Below the pieces are notes generated by a model. The model was not told the DNA's origin, did no database searches, and saw nothing but the letters and a program-made list of their open reading frames with translations. A stretch of DNA of 64,000 nt from Sphingomonas sp. ID1715 (GTDB lineage Bacteria > Pseudomonadota > Alphaproteobacteria > Sphingomonadales > Sphingomonadaceae): contig NZ_JABEPR010000003.1 of assembly GCF_013044515.1 (NCBI RefSeq), positions 372,001-436,000 on the forward strand, in the 5' to 3' direction. Both the position numbers and the translations under genes were made by a program. Of the stretch, positions 15,569 to 23,997 are shown one piece after another (position 1 is the stretch's first letter; each line of letters starts with the position of its first letter).

Positions 15569-15755
15569 CCAGCACCGGCTCGCCACCCGCCGGCAGCAGC
15601 GCCACCTTGCGGGACCCGGACCAGAGCTCGCAGCTCACCGCCGGGTCTATCTTGCGGCCGATCGCCACCGCCGCGGCATCGTCTTCAGCGACGATGTCGT
15701 GCCGGCGCGCAATCCGGCCGTTCCGGTCCAGGCAATATAATTTGTAATCGGCCAA
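15540..15755 (-). CDS. Small protein, member A of a three-paralogue family
   Basis: This 71-residue protein reads MADYKLYCLDRNGRI, then RRHDIVAEDDAAAV and a C-terminal ELWSGSRKVALL. The same order (LYxLxxxGxIxxRHDxxAxDDxxAL, then ExWxxxR) occurs in the proteins at 16694-16879 and 16986-17171. A TTG start is preferred because GGGGG lies 8 nt upstream and because it aligns with the other members' starts; an upstream in-frame extension has no such support. The 3' end overlaps the convergent SDR gene by 29 bp. Function unknown. Confidence 0.68.
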   Translation of the reverse strand: MADYKLYCLDRNGRIARRHDIVAEDDAAAVAIGRKIDPAVSCELWSGSRKVALLPAGGEPVLVNPPQPKSA

Positions 15756-15889
15756 GGGCCAAACCCCCACTATCACCGGACCGTAACATCTCTCCGGCCG
15801 CCCGTCTGTCCTGCACCCGACATAGCTGTGACGCTCGCCACTGCGCCGCCGCTGCGATAGGCTAGGCGCAGGGCAACAGGGAGGACGGG

Positions 15890-16315
15890 ATGATTGCACT
15901 CTTCGCCATCGGGCTGATGGCGGCCGCGGCGCCGCCGATGCCGCGCTGGACGCCGGCCGGGATGGACCATGCCGGGCGGAAGATCGAGATCGATCGGGCG
16001 TCGCTCAATTGGCGGTCGCTGCAGCGCGCCTGGTGGCGGGTCGCCTATCCGGAGCCGCGGCGGGACGGCACCGTCGAGGAACGGCATCTGGACCTGGTCG
16101 ATTGCCGCGACGGCATCGCGGCGGTGATCCGCATCGTCTCGCTGGGCGCGGGCGGGCAGGTGCTCAACGAACAGGTCGATGGCGAGGATCTGGCCCTGCA
16201 GCGCCTGAGCCCGCCGACTCCCGATACCGCGGGCGAGACCGTCGCTCGCGAAGCCTGCCGGCTCCGCCCGCCGCCGCCGCCCCCGCGTAAGCCCGCTTCG
16301 CCGAGGCGGAAATAA
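15890..16315 (+). CDS. Secreted hypothetical protein
   Basis: This 141-residue protein has a signal-peptide-like N-terminus (MIALFAIGLMAAAAPP). The mature part has a pattern like that of secreted proteins with W-x-D-x-x-S and a late cysteine pair (DCRDG near residue 72, EACRL near residue 124), then a proline/arginine-rich tail (PPPPPPRKPASPRRK). I do not recognise a named family; a surface-adhesin E-like fold is one possibility. A GGGAGGACGGG site precedes the ATG. An intrinsic-terminator-like hairpin lies downstream at 16400. Confidence 0.6.
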   Translation: MIALFAIGLMAAAAPPMPRWTPAGMDHAGRKIEIDRASLNWRSLQRAWWRVAYPEPRRDGTVEERHLDLVDCRDGIAAVIRIVSLGAGGQVLNEQVDGEDLALQRLSPPTPDTAGETVAREACRLRPPPPPPRKPASPRRK

Positions 16316-16399
16316 TCGGTCCCGATTTGGAACAAGGGTGCGTGCCGCGCATTTTCCATTCGAGAGCTTGAAGAACCCCCTTCCCCAAGCTCGATACCG

Positions 16400-16442
16400 C
16401 CCCGCTCAGGCCCTTCCCCCCGGTGCCTGGCGGGGCATTTTC
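16400..16442 (+). terminator. Intrinsic-terminator-like hairpin
   Basis: CCCCGCTCAGGC (16400-16411) pairs with GCCTGGCGGGG (16425-16435), with one bulge, and is followed by CATTTTCGTT. It lies 84 bp after the secreted hypothetical gene. The T-run is short, so efficiency is uncertain. Confidence 0.55.
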
Positions 16443-16505
16443 GTTGTGCAGCCTTGAACGTGCCTAATGTCGGGAACCCGACATAAGGCGGAGCGTTGAC
16501 GGGGC

Positions 16506-16691
16506 GTGATCAACGATGTCGTCTATCTCCGGCAGCAGGCCGAACGATGCCAGCGCCTCGCCTCCGGATGCACGGACGTGCAGACCGCCTATTCGTTGCG
16601 GATGATGGCAGAGGACTATGCGCAGCGTGCGCGCGAGGCGGAGGCGACTAAGCCGGCCGAGCTGATGCTGGTTCTGCCGACGCAAAGCTGA
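16506..16691 (+). CDS. Small conserved hypothetical protein
   Basis: This 61-residue protein starts with GTG after a GACGGGGC site and reads as two amphipathic helices (YLRQQAERCQRLASGC, then MMAEDYAQRAREAE). Small proteins with the YLRQQAERCxxLA pattern are common and unannotated in alphaproteobacteria. It converges with the small gene at 16694, with only 2 bp between the stops. Confidence 0.6.
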   Translation: MINDVVYLRQQAERCQRLASGCTDVQTAYSLRMMAEDYAQRAREAEATKPAELMLVLPTQS

Positions 16692-16693
16692 AC

Positions 16694-16879
16694 TCAGATC
16701 GTCGAAACGTGCCGCGCCGGCGCGCTGCTCAAGTCCCACAACTCGCGCGCGCCGTCGCGTCGGAGGGCCGATGCGCGGCGCAGCGCCTCGCGATCGTCGC
16801 GCGCCTCGAAGTCGCGATGGCGCACGATCTCGCCATGTTTGACCGTGTACAGCCGGTACAGCCGATGCGCGTCTGCCAA
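16694..16879 (-). CDS. Small protein, member B of a three-paralogue family
   Basis: A 61-residue protein containing HRLYRLYTVKHGEIVRHRD, then EARDDREALRRA and ELWDLS. It is the most diverged of the three: it has the LYxL, the xGxIxxRxD and the DDxxAL elements. A TTG start at 16879 is proposed because GGAAGGGG lies 9 nt upstream and because there is no in-frame ATG except far upstream at 17098, inside the next paralogue's gene. Function unknown. Confidence 0.6.
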   Translation of the reverse strand: MADAHRLYRLYTVKHGEIVRHRDFEARDDREALRRASALRRDGARELWDLSSAPARHVSTI

Positions 16880-16985
16880 GTCGCGGAACCCCTTCCCGCG
16901 TGGCTTTTCGCCGATCCAGCCTGAACCGCGGCTTGCTGCGCTGAATGCACCGCCGCCGATAAGGTTGTCGCCCTTTTGGTTGAAG

Positions 16986-17171
16986 CTATTGCGCCGTGCG
17001 GCCCGGCCCGATCGACGCGAGTCGCCGGGCACCTTCCCAGATTTCGGCGCCGAAGCCGTCGGGGCAGATCTCCGCCGAAGCCAGCGCCGCACGATCATCG
17101 GCCGCCAGAAAATCGTGCCGGTCCTTGATGCGGCCGTTGGGCCGCAGGCAGTACAGCCTGTACTCGCGCAT
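16986..17171 (-). CDS. Small protein, member C of a three-paralogue family
   Basis: A 61-residue protein beginning MREYRLYCLRPNGRI, then KDRHDFLAADDRAALA and EIWEGARRLASI. It is close to member A (shared YxLYCLxxNGRI and RHDxxAxDD). It starts with ATG and is about 100 bp upstream of member B on the same strand, so B and C could be one transcript. Function unknown. Confidence 0.7.
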   Translation of the reverse strand: MREYRLYCLRPNGRIKDRHDFLAADDRAALASAEICPDGFGAEIWEGARRLASIGPGRTAQ

Positions 17172-17277
17172 TGCTTTAACCCCTGTCCGAACAGCGGGTT
17201 AGCCGATTCTTCGAATTGGGTCGTTGATGAGGATCAAGCTGCCCGACCTTGCGGACTCTACGGTGTGGGCGGCAATG

Positions 17278-17311
17278 AAAAAAGGGCTCCGCCGAATGGT
17301 CGGCGGAGCCC
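17278..17311 (-). terminator. Strong intrinsic terminator of the PEP-CTERM gene
   Basis: Perfect 11-bp arms, GGGCTCCGCCG (17284-17294) and CGGCGGAGCCC (17301-17311), with a 6-nt loop, are followed on the minus strand by six T residues. It lies 20 bp after the PEP-CTERM gene stop. Confidence 0.9.
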
Positions 17312-17331
17312 TCTCTCATTCAGGCCGTCGT

Positions 17332-17949
17332 TCAGGCGGTAACTTGAACGCGGCGATTGCTGCGGCGCGCGACGGCACCGAGTAGACCGAAGCCGCCCAG
17401 CATCATGGCCCAGCTCGCCGGCTCCGGCACCCCGGTGGGTACGGACACGTTGCCGAGCGTGAAGACCGGCGTGTTGGAGCCACCGGGCGCGCCAGTGGGG
17501 TTGTTCTTCGTGGTCAGGGTGAAGAACGCGTCCACGCCCAGGCCGCTGAAGGTCGAGCGCGCCGACAGGCCGTTGAAGTCGAGCGGCGCGAACGGGCCAT
17601 CGACGTTGCGGAAGTCGGGGCCCACATAGGTGAAGACGAGGTTCACGAGATTGGGATCGTCGTTGTAGCCCGGCGTCACCGGATCGCTGGAGGTCAACTC
17701 GGTCGAGGCGACCACATTGGCCGACGGCGAGGTGATCGAACCGGCGATGTAGCCGGCGAAATCATAGATGACGAGCCGATCGCCGCTGCGCAGCCCTTCA
17801 TCCGGGCCGAGCGTGCCCTGATAGCTGAAGGTCGTATTGTTCGGGCCATTGTTGGTGGTGCCCTGCAACGTGATCACCGCCGCATTGCCTGCACCCGCAA
17901 AGCCGACCGCAGCGGCTGCGGCCAAAAGGATTCTCTTCAAGACATTCAC
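17332..17949 (-). CDS. PEPxxWA-CTERM sorting-domain protein
   Basis: This 205-residue exported protein has a Sec signal peptide (cleavage after GAGNA, about residue 23), a Thr/Asn-rich beta-type body and a C-terminal sorting signal: PEPASWAMMLGG, a transmembrane segment and a basic tail (RRSNRR). Such proteins are processed by exosortase (EpsH/XrtA-type) and sent to the envelope or biofilm matrix. A closely similar paralogue is at 59754. The ATG follows GGGAGTGA, and the same CAGGGAGTG leader occurs before the paralogue. No exosortase gene is in the window. Confidence 0.88.
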   Translation of the reverse strand: MNVLKRILLAAAAAVGFAGAGNAAVITLQGTTNNGPNNTTFSYQGTLGPDEGLRSGDRLVIYDFAGYIAGSITSPSANVVASTELTSSDPVTPGYNDDPNLVNLVFTYVGPDFRNVDGPFAPLDFNGLSARSTFSGLGVDAFFTLTTKNNPTGAPGGSNTPVFTLGNVSVPTGVPEPASWAMMLGGFGLLGAVARRSNRRVQVTA

Positions 17950-18263
17950 TCCCTGAGCAGAAACGCCACCCCAGCGGGAGCCAACCCACGGCCCCTTGCT
18001 CCACGCGTCCGAACGGAGCGAAGAAGGTCCGGTTGCATTGAAGACAAAGGATTTTTTCCGCCCGTCCCGGATTGGGACGGACGTATGAGTGCAAGCGGAT
18101 CGGTCAGTTGATTGAGGTTAAGCGTCGCGCCGGAGAGAGCGGAAGGCAGCGACGCACGCAGGAAAGAGCGCGGAAACAAGGCCCGCGCCCCCTGGTCCCA
18201 TTTGGGCTCGCACCAGCTGGCGCTTGCCGGCTCTCTGCCTAAGCTGCGCTCAGGCGCTGCGGC
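17950..18263 (-). other. 314-bp upstream region of the PEP-CTERM gene
   Basis: No gene is supported here. The region is the upstream leader of the PEP-CTERM gene and the 3' flank of rpoZ. It contains a 7+5+7 inverted repeat, CCGTCCC (18062-18068) and GGGACGG (18074-18080), about 115 bp upstream of the ATG, which may be an operator. I looked for sigma-54 (-24/-12) elements and did not find a convincing one. Confidence 0.45.
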
Positions 18264-18605
18264 TCACTCGTAATCGCCGCCCATATTCTGGTTGCGCGGC
18301 GGCGCCGCGGCCGTGAGGCGCAGCGCCTCGGCCTGCTGCGCCAGCGAGCCGAGCTCGTCCACCGCATCGTCGTCGTCGACCTGCACGCGTTGCAGGCTGC
18401 CGACCAGCGTGTCGCGCAGGTTTTCGGGCTGGATCGTCTCTTCGGCGATCTCGCGCAGCGCGACGACCGGGTTCTTGTCCCGGTCGCGGTCAATGGTCAG
18501 TTCGGCGCCGCCCGACACCTGGCGTGCGCGCTGCGCGGCCAGCAGCACCAGATCGAACCGGTTCGGGACCTTGTCGACGCAATCCTCGACGGTAACGCGC
18601 GCCAT
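18264..18605 (-). CDS. rpoZ: DNA-directed RNA polymerase omega subunit
   Basis: A 113-residue omega subunit, which aids assembly of beta-prime into RNA polymerase. It has the family N-terminus [29 protein letters not shown] and the conserved [12 protein letters not shown] motif (about residues 44-55). The C-terminal acidic/alanine extension is usual in alphaproteobacteria. A recognisable promoter lies 43-71 bp upstream. The PLD-family gene is divergent. Confidence 0.95.
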   Translation of the reverse strand: MARVTVEDCVDKVPNRFDLVLLAAQRARQVSGGAELTIDRDRDKNPVVALREIAEETIQPENLRDTLVGSLQRVQVDDDDAVDELGSLAQQAEALRLTAAAPPRNQNMGGDYE

Positions 18606-18647
18606 TGAACGAGCCTTTGCTTTGTGCGGAAGTTCGGGAAGGCGGCG

Positions 18648-18676
18648 GACATAGGTGGCGCTGGCCGCCGAGTCAA
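18648..18676 (-). promoter_or_regulatory. Candidate rpoZ promoter
   Basis: On the minus strand, TTGACT (18676-18671), a 17-bp spacer and TATGTC (18653-18648) form a sigma-70-like promoter. The start of transcription would be near 18641, giving a 5' leader of about 36 nt. The -35 hexamer is near-consensus; the -10 is weaker. Confidence 0.5.
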
Positions 18677-18712
18677 CTTGCGCGGACCGAGCAGCGGGCG
18701 CATGAGCGGTGG

Positions 18713-19858
18713 GTGGGCGGGTCAGGCGAGCAGTTCGAAGTCGAAGGCAATCGCCTGACCTTACTGATCGAGCCGGATGAGCGGCTGTTCGGCCTCATGT
18801 CGCTGATCGACGGCGCCAGCACCACACTTCGCCTGCTCTATTACACCTTTGCCGACGATCGCGCCGGCGGGCGGGTGCGCAACGCGCTGATCGCGGCGTG
18901 CGAGCGGGGCGTCCAGGTCAGCCTGATCATTGACGGGTTCGGCAGCGATACCGACGAAGGATTTTTGCAGCCGCTACGCGACGCCGGTGCCGATATCTGC
19001 CGCTTCCTGCCGCGCTGGGGCCGGCGTTACCTGCTGCGCAATCACCAGAAGCTGGCACTGGCGGACGGCACGCGGCTGATCGTCGGCGGGTTCAACATCG
19101 CCGATGGCTATTTCGCCGGTCCTGAGTCGGAGGGCTGGCGCGACCTGGGGCTGCTGGTCGAAGGGCCGGCGGCGCAGCGGCTGACCGGCTATGTCGACGC
19201 GCTGCTCGCCTGGACCAAGCGTCCGCAGCCGCGGATGCGCGAGCTGCGGCGCGCGCTGTCCCGCTGGAGCGAACCGGCGGGGCGCGTGCGCTGGCTCATG
19301 GGCGGGCCCACGCGGCGGCTGAGCCCCTGGGCGCGCACCGTGCGCCATGACATGCGGCGCGCGCGCCTGGTCTACCTGATCGCCGCCTATTTCGCGCCGA
19401 GCCCCGCGATGCTGCGCCGGCTCGACCGCGTCGGCAGGCGGGGCGACGCGCAGGTGATCACCGCCGCCAAATCGGACAACAGCACGACGATCGCCGCCGC
19501 GCGCTTCACCTATCCCGGGCTGCTGCGCAAAGGCGTCCGCATCTTCGAGTATCAGCCCTCGAAGCTGCACACGAAGCTCTTCATCATCGACGATGCGGTG
19601 CATATCGGCTCCGCCAATTTCGACATGCGCAGCCTGTTCCTCAACATGGAGCTGATGCTGCGGATCGAGGACAAAGCTTTCGCCGACGAGCTTCGCCGGC
19701 TATTCGCGCACGAGCGGGAGCAGAGCCGGGAAGTGACGCTCGCCGACATGACCGGCCTGGGCAGCGGCATCGCCCGCGCCCGCCAGGCGCTTGCCTATTT
19801 TCTCGTGTCCGTCGTCGACTTCACCGTGTCGCGCCGGCTCAACTTGCGGGGCGATTAG
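18713..19858 (+). CDS. Phospholipase D-like (cardiolipin synthase-type) protein
   Basis: This ~381-residue protein has two HxKx4D catalytic motifs of the PLD superfamily: H111/K113/D118 ([10 protein letters not shown]) and H286/K288/D293 ([10 protein letters not shown] followed by GSANFDMRS). Cardiolipin synthases and related phosphatidyltransferases share this layout, but no N-terminal transmembrane helices are present, so a soluble or peripheral enzyme is possible. GTG at 18713 is used here; an open frame reaches back to 18605, but that part overlaps the rpoZ promoter and is probably not translated. The 3' end overlaps the convergent PEP-like gene by 20 bp. Confidence 0.82.
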   Translation: MGGSGEQFEVEGNRLTLLIEPDERLFGLMSLIDGASTTLRLLYYTFADDRAGGRVRNALIAACERGVQVSLIIDGFGSDTDEGFLQPLRDAGADICRFLPRWGRRYLLRNHQKLALADGTRLIVGGFNIADGYFAGPESEGWRDLGLLVEGPAAQRLTGYVDALLAWTKRPQPRMRELRRALSRWSEPAGRVRWLMGGPTRRLSPWARTVRHDMRRARLVYLIAAYFAPSPAMLRRLDRVGRRGDAQVITAAKSDNSTTIAAARFTYPGLLRKGVRIFEYQPSKLHTKLFIIDDAVHIGSANFDMRSLFLNMELMLRIEDKAFADELRRLFAHEREQSREVTLADMTGLGSGIARARQALAYFLVSVVDFTVSRRLNLRGD

Positions 19859-20561
19859 ACCGGCGGTCGGTCAGGAGGAGAGGGAGCCGCCGCAGGAGCG
19901 TCTGGACAAGCTGACGTCGCCGCCGCCACGCGCCCCCGATCGCGGCGAAGCCCAGGATCATCATCGCCCAGCTCTGCGCTTCCGGAATTGCCGGCGGGCG
20001 GACGGGCGGCACCACGCCCCCGCCCCCACCCCCAATGCCGAAAATCAGACCGGCGCCGCGCTCCGGCGGCAGCTGGACATATTCGACCGGTGGCGACAGG
20101 TCGTACCGGGGAAAGTCCCCGATCGCGACCGGGCCGGGAGGAGCGATCTCATTCTCCAGAAAGGCGAGCGGCACGGCGCTCGGCGGGGGCGTAAGCAGCC
20201 GGGGCAGCGGCGCCGGCGCCGGGGCGCGCACGGCCGGCCGCCGTACGCGCGGCGCGGCGCGCACCACCGGGCGGCGCACGACCACGCCCTTGATCATCTC
20301 CGTCCGCACACGACGGCCGGGTGAACGCATCGCGATCCAGTCGGCGCCCTTTGCCGCCGCGGCGAACGCCGAAGCGCGCAGCGCCTGGAAGCTGCTTTCG
20401 ACCGGTCCGGCCGGTGTGACGAGCGTCGCGGCCAGCACTGCTGCCGCAGTCAGGCTGGAGGCGCGCAGCCGCGCCCGCAACGTCGCATCCAGCGCCCGGC
20501 CGCGCCGGTCAACGAGGATCACGTCAGTCTTGTCGAGGCGATAGGCAAAGCTGCGCAACAT
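19839..20561 (-). CDS. Atypical PEP-CTERM-like protein
   Basis: A 240-residue protein that has IPEAQSWAMMILGF and WRRRRQ, close to the PEPxxWA sorting signal, but with two differences: the tail continues about 25 residues past the arginine cluster ([15 protein letters not shown]), and the only hydrophobic stretch near the N-terminus (residues ~37-53) is preceded by a charged region (DKTDVILVDRRGRALDA), unlike a normal signal peptide. The middle is rich in proline, arginine and alanine. The ATG at 20561 gives MLRSFAYRLDK; a start 36 bp upstream is possible. Function unknown. Confidence 0.55.
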   Translation of the reverse strand: MLRSFAYRLDKTDVILVDRRGRALDATLRARLRASSLTAAAVLAATLVTPAGPVESSFQALRASAFAAAAKGADWIAMRSPGRRVRTEMIKGVVVRRPVVRAAPRVRRPAVRAPAPAPLPRLLTPPPSAVPLAFLENEIAPPGPVAIGDFPRYDLSPPVEYVQLPPERGAGLIFGIGGGGGGVVPPVRPPAIPEAQSWAMMILGFAAIGGAWRRRRQLVQTLLRRLPLLLTDRRSNRPAS

Positions 20562-20623
20562 AAGGCGTGTCTCGGGTGAAAACCGCACCACCCCCACAAC
20601 GCCTCAGTCGCAGCCGCGTTGCG

Positions 20624-21238
20624 TCATTCGTTGCGCGCCCAAAATAGTCGCATCGGCGGAATGTTCACCCACTCGAAGCCGCGGTCGATCTCGGCGAAAT
20701 GCGGCGCGATATAGTCGGCGACCTTAGCCGAGAATTGGTAGATCAGGAACAGGCCGCCGGGTTTGAGCACCGCCGCCGTCTCGGCAGCGATGCGGTCCCC
20801 GACGCCGTCCGGCAGGGTCGAGAAGGGCAGGCCGGACAGCACGTAATCCGCCTTTTCGTGACCGAAGTCGGCGACGATCCGCCCGACATCGGCCGCCGAG
20901 CCGCGGACCAGATGCAGCCTTGGATCGGCGATCTCCTGGCGCAGATGATCGATGAAATCGGGGTTGAGGTCGATCGCGATCAGCTCGGCCTCGGGGCCCA
21001 GCCGGTCCAGGATCGGACGCGTGAAGGTGCCGACGCCCGGACCATATTCGACGAACAATTTGACCTGCGACCAGTCCACCGGCCGCAGCACATGGTTCAC
21101 CATCGTCCGGGACGACGGGATGACCGACCCGACCATCGCCGGATGCTTGACGAACCCCTTGAAGAAGAGCGCCAGCGGGTGGGTCGGCCGGCGGGGGCGG
21201 ATGGCGCCGGCCTGTTCGCCGGCGGATGAGACGGGCAT
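20624..21238 (-). CDS. SAM-dependent methyltransferase, phospholipid N-methyltransferase-like
   Basis: This 204-residue class I methyltransferase has motif I VEYGPGVGTFTRPIL (about residues 63-78), an acidic second strand ending (LIAIDLNPDF) and the family-typical LSGLPFSTLP where other enzymes have a catalytic NPP-like loop. This pattern is shared with bacterial phosphatidylethanolamine N-methyltransferases of the Pmt type, which make phosphatidylcholine. Substrate not proven. The ATG at 21238 follows AAGGGT. The MFS gene is divergent, 96 bp away. Confidence 0.75.
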   Translation of the reverse strand: MPVSSAGEQAGAIRPRRPTHPLALFFKGFVKHPAMVGSVIPSSRTMVNHVLRPVDWSQVKLFVEYGPGVGTFTRPILDRLGPEAELIAIDLNPDFIDHLRQEIADPRLHLVRGSAADVGRIVADFGHEKADYVLSGLPFSTLPDGVGDRIAAETAAVLKPGGLFLIYQFSAKVADYIAPHFAEIDRGFEWVNIPPMRLFWARNE

Positions 21239-21333
21239 TCGGACCCTTTCTGTTGGTCGTTGCGGTTCCGTCGCAAATCCGACCGATGCTTGCAACGCTT
21301 TCAGCAGCGCCCAGTCTCTTCTATCGGCCGGTC

Positions 21334-22641
21334 ATGGCCGAGGAGAATCCGCGCACGCTCAACCCGCCGACAACGCCGGCAGGCGGGGTTGGTGCCGCGC
21401 CGCCGTTCAAGCTGCTCTTCCTCGTCATGCTGACCATCGCCGCCGGCAACACCGCGCTGCAGTCGGTGCTGCCCGCGATCGGCCGTTCGCTGAAAGTACC
21501 CGACTCGGCCGTGGCGGCGGCATTTTCGGTGTCGGCGCTGGTCTGGGTCATCGCCGCGCCGATCTGGGCGCGCCGCTCCGACCGACAGGGGCGCAAGCAG
21601 ATGGTGCTGCTGGGCCTGTTCGGCTTCTGCTCGTCCGTTTTTCTGTGCGGCGTGTTTCTCGCGGCGGGAATCGTCGGCTGGATCGCGCCGCTGCCTGCCT
21701 TTCTCTGCTTCATCGTCGCGCGGATGCTCTACGGCACGTTCGGCGCCGCCGCGCCGCCGGCCGCCCAGGCGATCGTCGCGATGGGGACGACGCGCGACGA
21801 TCGTACCCGCGCGCTGTCGTTGCTTGGCTCCGCTTTCGGCCTGGGTACGATCCTGGGGCCGGCGCTGGCGCCCTTCTTCGTGCTGCCGATGGTCGGGCTC
21901 GCCGGCCCGGCCTTCGTCTTCTCGATCTTCGGCGTCGGCGTGCTGGTGGTCGCCTATCGCCTGCTGCCGAACGACGTGCCTGGCGGCATCGGACGCGGCG
22001 CGGCGACCAGCTACCCCTCGATCGGCGGCGAGCCGACCGGCGCCAGCGTGCGCGCGGCGACCGCCGAAGACCGCGGCAAGCTGCCGCTCACCGAAGCACG
22101 CATCTGGCCGTGGATGCTGGTGGGCCTGGTCACCGGCCATGCCCAGGCCATGGCCGGTCAGGCGATCGGCTTCCTGATCATCGACCAGCTCCACATCTCG
22201 GCAGCCCAGGCAGCGGCGGAGACCGGCATCGTGCTGATGACCGGCGCCTTCGCCGCGCTGCTCGCGCAATGGGGGATCATCCCCAATCTGCGCCTCACCC
22301 CGCGCCAGCTCGCCATCTGGGGGGCGCTGCTCGCGGCCGCCGGATGCGCCGCGATCGGCTTTTCCCATTCACTGCACATGCTCGCGGTCAGCTACGGCCT
22401 GTCGTCGCTCGGCTTCGGCTTTCTGCGGCCGGGCTTCACCGCCGGCGCGTCGCTCGCCGTGGGCATGAGCGAACAGGGCGCGGTCGCCGGCCGCACCACG
22501 TCGGTCAACGGCGCCTGCTTCGTCCTCGGGCCCTCGATCGGCGTCGGCCTCTACCAGTTCTGGGGTCCGCTGCCCTATGTGACTTCGGCCGCCGCCTTGC
22601 TGCTGCTCCTCCCCTATCTGGTGTTGCGGCTGAAGCGTTAG
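21334..22641 (+). CDS. MFS transporter
   Basis: A 435-residue polytopic protein with about 12 transmembrane helices. The conserved loop between helices 2 and 3 is visible as PIWARRSDRQGRKQM, the MFS motif A (G-x3-D-x2-G-R-K/R variant), and a central hydrophilic loop separates the halves. The direction and substrate are unknown; a drug-efflux-type role is typical. The ATG at 21334 was chosen because MAEENPRTL leads straight into helix 1; the upstream extension is within the promoter region of the divergent methyltransferase gene. Confidence 0.85.
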   Translation: MAEENPRTLNPPTTPAGGVGAAPPFKLLFLVMLTIAAGNTALQSVLPAIGRSLKVPDSAVAAAFSVSALVWVIAAPIWARRSDRQGRKQMVLLGLFGFCSSVFLCGVFLAAGIVGWIAPLPAFLCFIVARMLYGTFGAAAPPAAQAIVAMGTTRDDRTRALSLLGSAFGLGTILGPALAPFFVLPMVGLAGPAFVFSIFGVGVLVVAYRLLPNDVPGGIGRGAATSYPSIGGEPTGASVRAATAEDRGKLPLTEARIWPWMLVGLVTGHAQAMAGQAIGFLIIDQLHISAAQAAAETGIVLMTGAFAALLAQWGIIPNLRLTPRQLAIWGALLAAAGCAAIGFSHSLHMLAVSYGLSSLGFGFLRPGFTAGASLAVGMSEQGAVAGRTTSVNGACFVLGPSIGVGLYQFWGPLPYVTSAAALLLLLPYLVLRLKR

Positions 22642-22675
22642 CCGCTATCGCCTCCATCGAACGGAGGACAGCGAC

Positions 22676-23560
22676 ATGGCACGGATCGGTTTCATCGGGC
22701 TCGGCAATATGGGCGGCGGCATGGCCGCGAACCTGGCGAAGGCGGGACACGACGTGCATGCCTTCGATCTGTCGGCAGACGCGCTCGACAAGGCGAAGAC
22801 CGCCGGCTGCCTGCCCGTCGACAGCGCCGCCGCCGCCGCACAGGGCGCGGACGCGGTCGTCACCATGCTCCCTGCCGGCCGCCATGTCGCGCAGGTCTAT
22901 GAGGAAGCGGTGTTCCCGGCGGCCGCGCCCGGCACCCTGCTGCTCGACTGCTCGACGATCGATGTGACCACCGCCAAGAAGGTGGCGGAGGCAGCCGTCG
23001 CCAAGGGGCTGGCGGCAGTGGACGCGCCCGTCTCGGGCGGCATTGCGGCCGCGGCGGGCGGCACGCTCACCTTCATGGTCGGCGGCTCGGCCGAAGCCTT
23101 TGCGCGCGCCGAGCCGATCCTGGCGCGGATGGGCAAGGCGGTGATCCATGCGGGCCCGAGCGGCGCCGGCCAGGCGGCCAAGATCTGTAACAACATGCTG
23201 CTCGGCGCGACGATGGTGGCCACCTGCGAAGCGTTCCTCCTCGCGCAGAAGCTCGGCCTTGATCCGCAGACCTTCTACGACATCAGCTCGGTGTCATCGG
23301 GGCAGAGCTGGTCGATGACGAGCTATTGTCCGCTGCCCGGCGTCGGCCCGGAGACGCCCGCGGACCGCGACTATCAGGGCGGCTTTGCGGCCGGTCTGAT
23401 GCTCAAGGACCTGAAGCTCGCGGTGCAGGCGGCGGCCGATGCGGATGCGTCGGTGCCGATGGGTGCGGAGGCGATGGCGCTCTACCAGGCCTTCGCCAAT
23501 GGCGGCGATGGCGGCCTCGATTTTTCCGGCATCATCCGCATGCTTGGCGGCATGCGCTGA
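22676..23560 (+). CDS. mmsB: 3-hydroxyisobutyrate dehydrogenase
   Basis: A 294-residue beta-hydroxyacid dehydrogenase of the valine-degradation pathway, oxidising 3-hydroxyisobutyrate to methylmalonate semialdehyde with NAD. The Rossmann motif is GFIGLGNMGGGMA (about residues 5-17); the substrate-binding segment DAPVSGG and the catalytic lysine region GAGQAAKICNNM follow in the family order. GGAGGA precedes the ATG. The symbol is by family; other 3-hydroxyacid dehydrogenases of the group look very similar. Other valine-pathway genes are not in the window. Confidence 0.86.
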   Translation: MARIGFIGLGNMGGGMAANLAKAGHDVHAFDLSADALDKAKTAGCLPVDSAAAAAQGADAVVTMLPAGRHVAQVYEEAVFPAAAPGTLLLDCSTIDVTTAKKVAEAAVAKGLAAVDAPVSGGIAAAAGGTLTFMVGGSAEAFARAEPILARMGKAVIHAGPSGAGQAAKICNNMLLGATMVATCEAFLLAQKLGLDPQTFYDISSVSSGQSWSMTSYCPLPGVGPETPADRDYQGGFAAGLMLKDLKLAVQAAADADASVPMGAEAMALYQAFANGGDGGLDFSGIIRMLGGMR

Positions 23561-23612
23561 CCGGAACAGGCCGGGCGGCTCCCTCGTTGACGCCGAAACG
23601 AAGGAGCACGCC

Positions 23613-23960
23613 ATGGCCAAGAAGCAGAAGAGCAAGAAACCGCAAGACAACAGCACGCTGATCGCCGGCATCGCGGCGGGTGGCATCGGCCTGTTGCTGG
23701 GCCTGTTCGTGCTCGGCAAGCGCGGGCGCGACAACACGCTGGGTGCGATCGACCGCGCTCTCGGACTGCCGAGCAACGCGGCCGGCGATGGCGGCAGCAC
23801 CGCCGCCGACCTGTCGCTCGACCAGCCGCATCACGGCCCGGGCGACCGCGCGCCGACCGATTTCCGCCCCGACATGAGCGCCGGTGTCGATCCGCGCAAA
23901 CGCGACGCCTTCGCCCCCGCGACCCTGCCCAACCCGAACAGCGCCGAACCGGCGATGTAG
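23613..23960 (+). CDS. Hypothetical single-pass membrane protein
   Basis: A 115-residue protein with a basic N-terminus (MAKKQKSKKPQ), one transmembrane helix (about residues 15-34, AGIAAGGIGLLLGLFVLG) and a hydrophilic, proline/aspartate-rich tail. The AAGGAG site precedes the ATG. I do not recognise a family. It may be co-transcribed with the dehydrogenase gene (52 bp upstream). Confidence 0.6.
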   Translation: MAKKQKSKKPQDNSTLIAGIAAGGIGLLLGLFVLGKRGRDNTLGAIDRALGLPSNAAGDGGSTAADLSLDQPHHGPGDRAPTDFRPDMSAGVDPRKRDAFAPATLPNPNSAEPAM

Positions 23961-23997
23961 GGGGAGTAGGGAAGCGTCGAGAGGCGATTCGGCCGCG

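Noticed and set aside
17950-18263. Sigma-54 promoter in front of the PEP-CTERM gene
   Set aside because: No TGGCAC-N5-TTGC match was convincing in either the 17.9-kb or the 59.7-kb leader.
20952-22967. 671-residue open frame on the plus strand
   Set aside because: Lies in another frame of the MFS and mmsB genes; arginine-rich without motifs.
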